Origin: Calamus simplicifolius
Lineage: Eukaryota > Streptophyta > Magnoliopsida > Arecales > Arecaceae
Direction: 5' to 3'
NCBI GenBank assembly: GCA_900491605.1
Contig: UESW01005013.1
Coordinates: forward strand, 364,353 to 428,352
DNA length: 64,000 bases
The stretch's first letter is position 1; each line of letters opens with the position of its first letter. The notes under the pieces are model-generated. The model saw only the letters and a program-made list of their open reading frames with translations. It made no database searches and was not told the DNA's origin. The position numbers and the translations under genes were made by a program. Shown here piece after piece: positions 19,905 through 31,236 of the stretch.

Positions 19905-22540
19905 CTCAGAACCCAGAAACTCTTGGGAGATTGGCTGAAAAGATGACTAACAGAGGCATCCTCATCCGTATTTAAAACTGCTCCTGGTGAATATTTTGAT
20001 CGTTCGAGCCATTAATTTGAGCCTGTGGAAACTCGCCACGCGTCGCCACCTCAGTGGGCGCTCGCGAGAAACGAAGAGTTCCGCCCCTCGTCGAAGAGGA
20101 TTATTAATAACATTGAGGCGCTTAAGGAGCTCCCTTCTCGGGACTAGACTCCCTCCGATCTGCTGGACCTTTTGAAGTAAATGTCCTCGAAAGTCTGCCA
20201 GACTTCCTCGAATTAGGCATCCTTAAAAAACGCGAAGAAGAGGAAAAAGTGCATCAGCAACCAACACTGAGCAACATAGCTCGCCCTCTTCGAGAGTGAC
20301 CGATTTACAGGCTTCGGGCGCCCTCTCCAACACTCGGGTAGCCCCCATCCTCTTTGGTCGTCCGCGCCTGAATCCACAGTTGCAGTAAGGACCAAGTAAA
20401 CTATCAAAAATCCTTGGAAACACCAAGCGATCTCCGTACCTTGACGGGGCCAAGTAAAACAACCAAGCGATATTCTGAAGCATCGGCAACAACCGAGCGA
20501 CATTCTGAAGCCTCGGCAACAACCGAGCGATATTCCAAAACCTCGGCAACAACCAAATGGTATTCTGAAGCCTCGGCAACAACCGAGCGATGTTCTGAAG
20601 CCTCGGCTACAACCGAGTGATTATCTAAAACCTCTGCCAAGTCAAATGGCATATTCTTAAAATGTTATCTAAAGCTCCGATCTAGACGAGTAATCTCTCA
20701 AACTCTCTGACGCAATTAAGACGTCCTATGATACTTCGGCAGAAGTAAGCAATCTCCTTCTACTCAACCGTAAAGACATACGAGCTATCTCTTTCCGGAG
20801 AAATACATGCTTCGTTCTACAAACGGGATCATGCTTACCGCATGAGTCCCCAGGACCGCCCAGGTCCACCTCTGATCCAAACAGGGACAAACATTTTCCT
20901 CCGCTGAGGACCGAGCATTGGTTTTATCAAAAACAAGGTAGCAAGAACGTTGCCGAGATATGCTATGACACAAAAAGCATAATATGGGAGCAGTAACTCT
21001 CAAACACAATCACATCGAAAAAGAAGCAGGTGCTAAAAGAAGAAAGAATAAAACTTTCTTTATTTCTTCATCAATGGAAAAGAGTTACAACCTCCTAAGA
21101 GGCGTTACAAGTGCATCATGGCACAGGAAATAAAAACAAGTAAATAGCTTGGCAGGACTGCTTCAGTCAGCTTTGGTTAATAATGATGTTTCAGCACCTG
21201 ACCCGAGTAGTCAGACAATCCAGTCAGCTCGTGCTGAACCACTGGTTAGGGCCAGGCCGGCCTCCCACGGGTCCTTCGGATGAACTAAGAGATCCAAGAA
21301 CAGAAGGAAGACCTATGGACGCCGATGCGCGGGAGACATCCCCCTTAGGTGGGATGCTGGGCTGCTGGACGCTGCCCGACCGTGAAAGACAGGGGACCAG
21401 CAGGCCCACACTGCTCTTAACTCTCTCTTCATGGGCAAAAGATCCTCCAACCGGACGAGCTAAGGGACCCAGCTCGAGGGAGAAGGAAAAGTCCGTCCTT
21501 ACCATGGGGATATGCATACTTTGCATCTCCGGCGGTCCCCATGGCAAGTGGCAAAGGACATACAGGGAGCGCATACATGTGCTCCCCATATGGTCTCTAC
21601 GGACCTCCTGTGCGCTCTCCATATGATCTCCGAAACTCCTCTCTTGAGGACGGGCTGCTCTTCAGCGGCTCCTTCATCACCCCAGCTATCCGGAGGAAAT
21701 CGACTTGCAAAAGGAGAACTCAGTCTCTCCACTCTCAACCTCAGATACATAGACATCATGAGAGCTTTCACAGGAGAACAAAGTCCTGAGAGATAGCCTA
21801 ACACGGCCCGTTCTTCCCAATTTATAGGCAAATGAGCCCCCGAAATTTGAAACAGCATGTCCCATTGCTACGTGAAAGGGCAGAAGAAAAGAATCATTTC
21901 CCGGAGCACACCAAATGCGTTTCCCAAGCTGTGATGAAAGACAAGAGATCTCTCCCTGATCTCGAATCAAAAACCTTAAATGCATGAGATTGGCTGCAGG
22001 CTGTTGGGATACGGGCAGGCCTGGAAAATTTCCTCCGAAAACGATGCCATTCAATGGCGATCGATTGCTTGTCACGAACACTAAAAGGACCTGTATTGGA
22101 AAAGGCCAACGAAGTAAATGCCCCTGACAAAGGAGAAATACTCTCCAACAAAGCCACTTTCTGTACCTCGGCTGAAAACATGCCCATTTCTCCATTCTAG
22201 GCAAGCCGAACTATCTAACCCCTGCAATTCTGGACCATTTCAAGTCGAGCTATCCGATACTTCGGCAGGGCAAACTCCCTTACCCGCTCCGAGCGAGACC
22301 AGAACTATATTCCTTGGCAGCATTGGGTCATTTTATACCTCGGACTCGACCGAGACGTTTATTCTAGCCTGAGTTCAACCGATCCAAGAGCGCAAATGAG
22401 TTATAATCTGTTCGCAGCCAGAGGAAAACTTAAGGTAAAAGAACAGCCAAAAAGACAAACAAATAGAGGTGAAAAAACTCGTTCATCAGAAATTTCAATC
22501 AGGTCACAAGTCCGAAAAGCAAAAAATACACAAGCGACCC
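19905..22540. other. Non-coding 3' region of the gypsy element
   Basis: Apart from the 30-bp repeats, I see no recognisable protein or RNA. Open frames on both strands around 20.2-20.6 kb and 21.2-21.9 kb overlap each other and look like noise in moderately GC-rich sequence. Scattered gaGCTATC/TCGGCC words recall the LTR repeats. Confidence 0.5.
20455..20640. repeat. Six 30-bp tandem repeats
   Basis: The unit CAACAACCGAGCGA plus ATTCTGAAGCCTCGG repeats about six times with small changes. Confidence 0.88.
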
Positions 22541-22557
22541 TTAAGGATCAGGGGCTG

Positions 22558-23961
22558 TGTTGACCCAATTGAGGATTTTGATGATTAACAAAACTATTTG
22601 AGTATAACATTTGATGTTACTAATGATTTTGATTAAGTTTTTCAGATTATAAGTCTAATTGATGATCAAAATCAAGAAGGAAAATCAAGTTCTGGTTTGA
22701 ATCTAATGTCAAGGTAAGACTGCAGACATTAGAGTCGACACATGGAATCACAGAGCCGACTCCAAAAATGGCATGGACTTAGAGTCGACTCGGGACTGTG
22801 AGAGCCGACTCTATCAGAAACAACAGAATGTTGGATTTTCAGGCCACGACTTAGAGTCGACTCCCAGACTTCTAGAGTCGACTCCAGAAGAATTTTGTGT
22901 CGACCCAGAAAAGTCAGAGACGACTCCAGATCGAGCGGATTAAATTATTTCGAGTTAGAGCCGACTCCAGAAAAGCCAGAGCCGACTCCAGAATGTCAGA
23001 CACGGCTCCAGAACTGTCAGAACGACTCTAAACTTTATCTTTATCTATTTTAATCCCAACGGCTATTGTTATTTATGGATCTAATCCTTTTTCACTTGCT
23101 TCTAACGGATAGTTTCACACTATTTGTGGATTAATCGGATCTATAAGAAGAGGGTTGATTGCATCCCAAATCAAGAGAGAAGAAAATCAAAAAGAGAAGA
23201 AAGAGGCAAAAAGAAAAGAATAGAGAAAATCCTTGAGATCTATCAGAAAAGAAAAGAGGGAAAACCTGTAAGGAAAGATCATACTCATTCCCCAAAAGAA
23301 GAGAAAGAGATTCCAAGCCTTTGCTGTTCTATTTAGAAGAAATCTCAAAAGAAGGAAGAAGCCCTATTTTTTCAATCTTCTGAGCCTCAAGAGCATATTC
23401 AAAGGAAGATCCATTCAAAGGAAGAGAAGGAAGAAGCCACCAAGATCTTCGAATCAGGCTTTGGTTCCTAATCTCTATTTATTATTTCATTATTGTATAT
23501 TTGCTCATTGAAGGAGCAGTTTGCTTTTAAAATCAAATACTGTTTGCTGGGTCAATCTGGTGATTGATTCAGTTGAGGCTGTTAGCCTTGTGCAAGCATT
23601 AGCTTGTGGTTTTAGGTTTTGTGCTGGTGAGCCTTGAAAACCAGCTGGGTTCGTTGTGCACCCGGGAAAACAACAAGTTCGAGTTGTGAGCTTGCAAAAC
23701 AACTCTGCTGTAATCAGTTTGATTATAGTGTGGACCCAAGAGGTACTTGGGAGTGGACGTAGGTGTAGGTACACCGAACCACTATAAAATCTATTGTGTT
23801 TGCCGTGATTGTCTCTTTATCTTCAACTCTCTATTTATAGTTGCTTAGTTTTAAATCTGTGAATCTAAGTTTTTATTTCCGCTGGGGGTTATCTTTCAAA
23901 AGAGTTTAATTTTTGAAAAACCCAATTCACCCCCCCTCTTGGGTTGCTATCTGGACCAACA
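22558..23961 (+). repeat. 5' LTR of the copia element (1,404 bp)
   Basis: It begins TGTTGACC and ends CCAACA. Compared with the 3' LTR I count about nine substitutions and a similar number of small indels. A CTATAAGAAG element at 23141 could be its TATA box. Confidence 0.95.
22725..23035. promoter_or_regulatory. Cluster of GAGTCGACTC-type motifs in the copia LTR
   Basis: About a dozen copies of GAGTCGAC(A/T)C, GAGCCGACTC or close variants lie within 310 bp upstream of the putative TATA at 23141. The palindrome GAGTCGACTC is perfect in several. The same cluster is in the 3' LTR at about 31408-31715. A role as binding sites is inferred. Confidence 0.6.
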
Positions 23962-23963
23962 AT

Positions 23964-23975
23964 TGGTATCAGAGC
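23964..23975 (+). promoter_or_regulatory. Primer-binding site of the copia element
   Basis: TGGTATCAGAGC begins 2 bp after the 5' LTR. It matches the usual initiator Met-tRNA primer site of plant copia elements. Confidence 0.93.
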
Positions 23976-24021
23976 TAGTGCTCATTTGATTTGATCTAAC
24001 GATCAAGAGTCAAAGATCCAC

Positions 24022-25601
24022 ATGGCAACTCAAGCTGGTTCATCTTTTTCCGAAGGTCAATCTACTAATAGACCACCCTTATTTAATGGTTCTAACTATG
24101 GTTATTGGAAGGCTAGAATGAAAATATTCATTCAAGCACTTGACTATGATCTATGGAGTATTATAGTCAATGGACCACACACACCCACTGCTAGAGTTAA
24201 TGGCATGGAGATTCCTAAACCGGAAACGGAATGGGATGAACATGATAGAAAATTGGCACAACTCAATGCCAAAGCAATGAATGTCTTATACTGCTCATTA
24301 GATGCAAATGAATTCAATCGCATATCTATTTGCATTTCTGCTAAGAAATCTGGGATAGACTTGAAGTTACCCATGAGGGAACAAATCAAGTCAAGGAATC
24401 CAAGATTAACATGCTAGTTCATAAATATGAATTGTTTAAAATGGATGCATGTGAATCTATTGCTGATATGTTTACAAGATTTACTGACATAGTTAATGGT
24501 TTAAAAAGTCTTGGTAAATCTTATGATAATTCTGATCTTGTGAGAAAGGTCTTGCGTTCCTTGCCTAGGACTTGGGAAGCTAAGGTGACGGCAATACAAG
24601 AGGCAAAGGATCTAAGTACACTACCCCTAGAAGAACTGTTGGGATCCTTAATGACTCATGAGCTTCAAATCAAGCAACATGTTGATGATGATGAGTCAAA
24701 GAAGAAGAGAAATATGGCTCTTAAGATTTCTGAATATATGGAAGAGCCTCATGAATCCGAGGATGAAAGTGATGATGAGGACATGGCACTCATCACAAGA
24801 AAATTTAAAAGATTCATGAAGAAGAAGAAGTTTGAAAAGAAAAAGCCCTTTGCAAGAAAAGATGAGGACAAGGGCAAAGAAAAGGAAGTTATTTGCTTTG
24901 AATGCAAGAAGCCGGGTCACTTTAAATCTGAATGCCCTCAACTAAAGAAAGGCACCCGGAGGTTCAAAAAGAAGGCAATGATGGCCACATGGAGCGATTC
25001 GGAAAGCACAAGTTCCGAAGAAGAAGAAAAGAGTGAAATGGCCAATCTATGCTTCATGGCGGACAATGATGAGGTAAGTCCGAGTTTTCTTGATGACTTC
25101 ACTTTTGATGAATTACATAGTGCTTTTTATGAATTAATGGATGATTTTGCAAACCTAAGTTCAAAGAACAAAGATTTGAAAACTCAAATGCAAAAACTAT
25201 CATTAGAAAATGAAAAGCATGTTGTTGATAAAGAACTTTTAATAAAAGAAAAAGAAAGTTTGAAAAATGAAGTTGATAGACTTAAGCCTATAGTTGATAA
25301 ATTTACTCTAAGCTCTATCAAACTTAATATGATTTTGGAAAATCAAAAGGCTATTTTTGATAAAGCTGGATTAGGATATAATCCACTTAAAAAGCAAAAA
25401 TCATTGAAGAACATTTTTGTACATGCTGAAAAATCATTAAACATTACTTGTTTTAAATGTGGAAACAAAGGACATAAATCATATATGTGTAAATCTTCAC
25501 ATAAAAAGAAAAAGATGATTTGGGTTCCCAAAGGAACAATGTTTAATGCTTCTAACCATGAAGGACCCAAGAAGGCTTGGGTACCTAAAATTAAGACATA
25601 A
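24022..25601 (+). pseudogene. gag of the copia element, with a frameshift
   Basis: Gag packages the element RNA. It starts at ATG 24022 (MATQAGSSFSEGQSTNRPPL) with the conserved FNGSNYGYWKARMKIFIQ near residue 20. A one-base loss near 24348 moves the frame, and the protein resumes at about 24360 in another frame. The second part carries KVLRSLPRTWEAKVTAI, a CCHC knuckle CFECKKPGHFKSEC near 24896, an acidic/coiled stretch, and a second knuckle CFKCGNKGHKSYMC near 25450. It ends with KAWVPKIKT at a TAA (25599-25601). Confidence 0.92.
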
Positions 25602-25606
25602 ATATT

Positions 25607-28600
25607 TTGCAGGAGTGTCTTGCAGCCATCAGACTGAAAAGAAAATGGTACCTGGACAGTGGTTGCTCAAGACACATGACGGGTGACAAAGATCAATTCA
25701 TCACCCTTGAATCAAAAAGAGGTGGAGTAGTTACTTTTGGTGATAATGGTCAAGGCCATATCATGGGCATTGGTAAGATTCAAATTACTCCATCTACTCA
25801 TATTGATAATGTTTTATATGTTGATGGACTTAAACATAATCTAATAAGTATTAGCCAACTGTGTGACAAAGGGTTCAAGGTTTCCTTTGAAGCTTCTGTT
25901 TGCACTGTTACTAATCCCATTGATAATAGCATTATTCTTGTTGGTAAACGCTATGGCAATGTGTACTTAATTGATTTGAGTAATTTATCTCCAAGTAATC
26001 ATTGCTTAGTTGCTGATAATGCTAAAATGAATGAGATTGGTTGGCTATGGCATCGTAGATTAGGTCATGCAAGCACACACCTAATTTCCAAATTATTGAA
26101 AATGGATTTAGTTAAAGGTATTCCTAGTCTAAATTTTGAAAATAATCGAATATGTGATGCATGTCAATTTGGAAAACAGACAAGAACTTCTTTCAAATCT
26201 AAGAATGTTGTTTCAACTACTAGGCCACTAGAGCTACTACACATGGACCTTTTTGGACCTACTAGAACCACAAGTCTAGGAGGAAAGAAATATGGTCTAG
26301 TGATAGTAGATGATTACTCTAGATTCACTTGGGTAATGTTTTTGGCTCACAAAGATGAGACTTTCTCAATATTCATGAAATTTGTTAAGAAAGTCACTAA
26401 TGAGAAAAACACTACCATAGTGTCTATTAGAAGTGATCATGGAACTGAATTTGAAAATCACTTATTTGAAAAATTCTGTTTTGAAAAAGGCATACATCAT
26501 AACTTCTCTGCACCTAGAACACCACAACAAAATGGAGTTGTAGAAAGGAAGAATAGGACTTTAGAAGACATGGCCCGTACCATGCTATGTGAAAGCCAAC
26601 TTCCAAAATATTTTTGGGCGGAAGCTATAAACACAGCTTGTTACATTCTAAATAGAGCCCTAATTAGACCTATCCTTAAGAAAACTCCCTATGAACTTTG
26701 GATCAATAGGAAACCAAATTTAAGTTATTTTCATGCATTTGGTTGTAGATGTTTTATTCATAACAATGGTAAGGATAATCTTGGGAAGTTTGACGCAAAG
26801 TCTGATGAAGGTATCTTCCTAGGATATTCTACATCTAGCAAAGCATATAGAGTATTTAATAAGAAAAGCTTAGTTGTAGAAGAATCCATTCATATAGTGT
26901 TTGATGAGTCTTTAGCATCAAGTTCAGATAAAATTGATGATGAGGAAGATACATCTTTGATTGAAAGAGATATTGAAAAATTAAATGTATCTTCAGATCA
27001 AGAACCTGAAGTTAAGGATGATGACTCACCTAAGGATGATGGTATTGATACTGTTCAAAATGATCAAGATCTACCTAGAGATTGGAGATATGCTTATGGT
27101 CATCCTAAGGACCTAATCATAGGTGATCCATCTCAAGGTGTAAGGACTAGATCATCAATGAGAGATATCAATAATCATCTTGCATTTGTATCTCATATAG
27201 AACCTAAGACTATAGAGGAAGCCGAGAAAGATAGTTATTGGATGTTAGCAATGCAGGAAGAGTTAAACCAATTCACTAGAAATCAAGTCTGGACCCTAGT
27301 TGAAAGACCTAAAAATCACCCTATAATAGGATCTAAATGGGTATTTAGAAATAAATTAGATGAAAATGGCATAGTAATTAGAAACAAAGCTAGACTAGTT
27401 GCAAAAGGATATAATCAAGAAGAAGGTATAGATTTTGATGAAACTTTTGCACCTGTTGCTAGATTAGAAGCCATTAGGCTACTACTTGCATTTGCATGTC
27501 ATATGAATTTCAACTTATTTCAAATGGATGTTAAAAGTGCATTTCTAAATGGTTTTATAAATGAGGAAGTTTATGTTGAACAACCTCCTGGTTTTGAAGA
27601 TCATGAATTTCCAAACCACGTCTTCAAACTACACAAAGCACTTTATGGTTTAAAGCAAGCACCTAGAGCTTGGTATGATAGATTAAGTAAATTTTTAATT
27701 GAAAATGACTTTTCTAGAGGAAATGTTGATAAAACCTTGTTTTTAAAAAGAAAAGGAAAGGATTTATTAATCGTTCAAATTTATGTTGATGACATTATAT
27801 TTGGTGCTACTAACAATCTCCTTTGTCAAGAATTTGCTAAGCTAATGCAGGGAGAATTCGAGATGAGCATGATGGGAGAACTAAACTTCTTCCTTGGACT
27901 TCAAATCAAACAAGAGAAAGCGGAATTTTCATTAACCAAACAAAGTATACAAAGGAAATACTCAAGAAATTTGGTATGGAATCTGCTAAACCTCTTGGTA
28001 CGCCAATGAGTCCCTCATGCAAGCTGGACAAGGATGAAGTAGGTAAGAAAGTAGATCAGAAGCATTACAGAGGTATGATTGGATCACTTCTTTATCTAAC
28101 TGCAAGTAGGCCAGATATCATGTTTTCTGTCTGCTTATGTGCAAGATATCAATCTAATCCTAAAGAATCACATTTACTTGCTGTTAAAAGAATCTTTAGA
28201 TACTTAAATGGAACTAAAAATGTAGGATTATGGTATTCTAGAGACTCAACCTTAAAATTGATTGCTTATTCTGATTCTGACTATGCTGGTTGTAAATTAG
28301 ATAGAAAGAGTACAAGTGGGGTATGCCAACTTTTAGGAAGTAACTTAATCTCTTGGTTTAGCAAGAAGCAAAATTCGGTTGCATTATCCACTGCTGAGGC
28401 AGAGTATGTTGCAGCTGGAAGTTGCTGTGCTCAAATCCTTTGGATTAAGCGACAACTTGAAGATTATGGTATCACACTTGATAAAATACCTATTAAATGT
28501 GATAATACTAGTGCTATCAATCTAACTAAAAATCCAATTCAACATTCAAGAACTAAACACATTGAAATTAGACATCACTTTATTAGAGAACATGTAACTA

Positions 28601-28728
28601 ACAAAGATGTTTGTCTTGAATATGTTAATACTAATGATCAATTAGCTGATATTTTTACCAAACCTTTGAGTGAGGAGAGATTTTGCTATCTTAGAGGAGA
28701 ATTAGGAGTTTGTGATCCTTTAGAATAA
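25607..28728 (+). pseudogene. pol of the copia element: protease, integrase, RT, RNase H, with one frameshift
   Basis: The long frame 25607-28009 carries the protease signature WYLDSGCSRHMTGD near 25645. Next come the integrase finger (WHRRLGHAS, CDACQFGKQ) and the integrase core with Asp in LLHMDLFGP (26237), Asp in RSDHGTEFEN (26430) and Glu in NGVVERKNRTLEDMARTM (26530). RT follows with KSAFLNGF and catalytic YVDDIIFG (27783). A single-base shift at about 27935-27970 moves RNase H into another frame (27976-28728, with SDSDYAGCKLDRKSTSG, STAEAEYVA and HIEIRHHFIREHV). pol lies in a different frame from gag and 5 bp beyond its stop. Confidence 0.94.
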
Positions 28729-29223
28729 TTTTCTGAAACTCTTAAGGACAACAACTATCTAGACTTCTATAATTTCTTGAAAATCCTCTATGTCCAATAA
28801 GGAAATTTATCTAGAAAGTTGATTTATTGTTTCCCCAATTAAGGAACACTTATCTAGAGTTTGATGATTAATTTGATAGTTTCAGATCCTTGAAATTCGA
28901 ATTTTTCACTGAAACTATTGTGGAGTCGACACCTCAGTTTGTGGAGTCGACACCTTCTTATTTTGATGTTCTGTCTGGGCAATTAGAGCCGACTCTGGCT
29001 TCTGTAGAGCCGACTCTAATTCGGGCGCTGACAGATTCTCTGGTTCGGAGCCGACACCTCATTTTCGGGAGTCGACTCTAAGTGGAACTAGGTCAAAATA
29101 AAAAGGGCGGAGTCGACCCCAAACGATTTCTATCGTCTCCTAAACCATTTTCAAACTGTTCCAAACTGATTCCAAACCTCCAAATCCCTCAAAACCCTTG
29201 ATTACTCATTCCAATCGAATCCA
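28729..29223 (+). other. pol-ORF2 spacer with GAGTCGAC motif block
   Basis: This spacer between RNase H and the extra ORF holds seven or so GAGTCGAC/GAGCCGAC motifs at about 28920-29115, the same motif as in the LTR. No protein is recognised here. An internal promoter for the extra ORF is possible. Confidence 0.5.
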
Positions 29224-30494
29224 ATGGCTCCCAAAAGGCGTGCTATCATTGGTGGTTCGACTGTTCCGACGAAGCGCCGTTCAAATCGGAGGCAACCTTC
29301 GTCATCTTCTTCATCTGCCACTCAAGATGACTCTCCACCCTCACCATCTTCTCCAAGAGTCGACCAATTAGCTGGTAAGGCCATTACAACCGGAAGAAAA
29401 GTTGATTTTAACTTCTTTATTTCGGAAGGCTTTGCTATTGGGCGATTGTTGAAAGAAATGGGATGGGAGAAGGTCTGCTCTTTGGATATCCCTACCTACC
29501 CTGCCCTAGTAAGAGAGTTTTATAATGATTTAAGTAGAGGAGAGGGAGGTTTAGTAAGTGTTGTAAGAGGAACAAAGGTAATCATCACAGCCGAATCCCT
29601 TGGTAATTTATTGGAAATGCCTACTGTTGGACTTGTTGAATATCATCATGAAGATAGAGGAGGAGCACTATCAAGGATGTTAGGGAGAGAAGTTTCTGAG
29701 TTTGAGGAAATCTTGGCAAATCAACTTAATTTGGAACTCAGATTACTTCACAATATCTGTGGAAGGATTCTTTTCCTAAAATCGGAAGGTTTGAATATGT
29801 CTCGGAGCGAGACGTTTTATTGATGGACTGCATACTCACTGGTAGACCTTTAAATCTTGCTGAAATGATGATAGGATATATGGCAGAGGCAGCTACTAAA
29901 AAGAGATCTACATTGCCATATGGTATGGTTTTAACATTGGTATTCAGAAGCCAAGGTGTACTTATAATGGACAATGAGCCACTAAGAAAGTTAAGACATA
30001 CAGATTACTATAGTGTCTCTACAATTCACCGAATGGGCTTTAGAAAAGAAAATGGAAACTGGATTAAAAGAGGACATGAGGCCAGAGCTGAAGAAGTTAG
30101 AGTTGAGGAAGTCAGAGGAGAAGACATTCCTGAACCATCTGCTGGACCTTCTGCTGGACCTTCTGCTGGACCATCTGCTGGACCCTCAGAAGCTGGACCT
30201 AGCTCTCAACTTCCACATCAGTCAGCAATGGCATCAGAAAGATTTTCTGAGGAACAAATTGGTCAGCTCAGGGCTTTACTGGCTGAGTATGACAGTGTAA
30301 GAACAAATGATATGTGTAAATTAAGAGAGGAGTTCAATCAATTAAAGGATGAGATTAATTCAAGACTTGACATGATTTCTTTTTCAATTAGCAATTCCGT
30401 CGAATCCTTTAGCACTGATCTTCATAAATTTTTGAAAGGATGGAAGGCATTGCAGACGGTTCTGGAAAGTATCTTCATGCTACAAGTCAACTGA
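29224..30494 (+). pseudogene. Extra ORF after copia pol, similar to the putative plant transposon protein domain
   Basis: SIRE-type elements carry an additional ORF here, often called envelope-like; its function is unproven. This one starts at ATG 29224 with a basic, Ser-rich N-terminus (MAPKRRAIIGG). The middle (GFAIGRLLKEMGWEKV, YPALVREFYNDLSRG, VVRGTKVIITAESLGNLLEM) resembles the domain listed as a putative plant transposon protein. A one-base shift near 29768 splits the frame, and the second half is open from 29820. It adds four PSAG repeats near 30140-30180 and a C-terminal coiled coil (about 30230-30450). I see no signal peptide or membrane segment, which argues against an envelope role. 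Confidence 0.75.
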
Positions 30495-31236
30495 AGAAAG
30501 ATATCGACCTTGCCGTCTCTCAAATTGAAGCATGTCTTGAAAGTTTAAGAAGACCCAAAAAGATGATGTTATGGAAATGATTGGACATTTAAAGAAAATT
30601 GTGTATAAGCATATTTGATTTTGTGTTTCAATCCTAGGTTGTATCTTAGGATTTCTTGCTTTCTTTCTTAGCATGTATCTAGGATTTACATACTTAAATG
30701 TCATTTTAGAATACATGTAATGGATCTTGCTTTGGAATACAAATGTTTGAATGAATGTTGCACTTTTATTACAAATTTATCTTTGATTGAATGTCAATGA
30801 ATAAGTTTCCTATCCTTATGTTTATTCGAATCAACATTCTCGCTCTAATACATTCTCTATTGTTTTTAAACTCACCTTATTGTTGATAACAAAAAAGGGG
30901 GAGAGATAAATGTATATGCATATAAGAAAGACATATATAAAAAGAAGAGAAAGAGAAAGAAAATGAAGAACAATTCTGAGAATTTTTAGGAAGAATTCAG
31001 ATTATCTACATAGGGGGAGCTATTCAATGCAGGGGGAGCTTAATAAGTTTCTCCATATAAAAATCAAATCATTTTGATTGATGTCAAGTTTTGTTTATTT
31101 TTATTCATTTTGAATATTGGCATCAAATTCTCTATTAGAAAGTCTCTAAGCTTTAACAATGTCTATAATTCTCAATTCAAATGAATTTCTTAATGCATAT
31201 ACTCAAAGTTTTTGTCATCATCAAAAAGGGGGAGAT
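30495..31236 (+). promoter_or_regulatory. Purine-rich 3' leader with several polypurine-tract-like motifs
   Basis: The tract next to the 3' LTR is AAAAAGGGGGAGAT (31223-31236), where plus-strand DNA synthesis should start. Similar GGGGGAG motifs occur at about 30897, 31013 and 31034. Between them the sequence is AT-rich and non-coding. Confidence 0.8.

Noticed and set aside
29224..30494. Retroviral envelope gene
   Set aside because: No signal peptide or membrane segment, and similarity is to a plant transposon protein domain.
30895..31040. An additional LTR boundary suggested by GGGGGAG motifs
   Set aside because: Only the tract at 31223 is followed by TGTTGACCC matching the 5' LTR.
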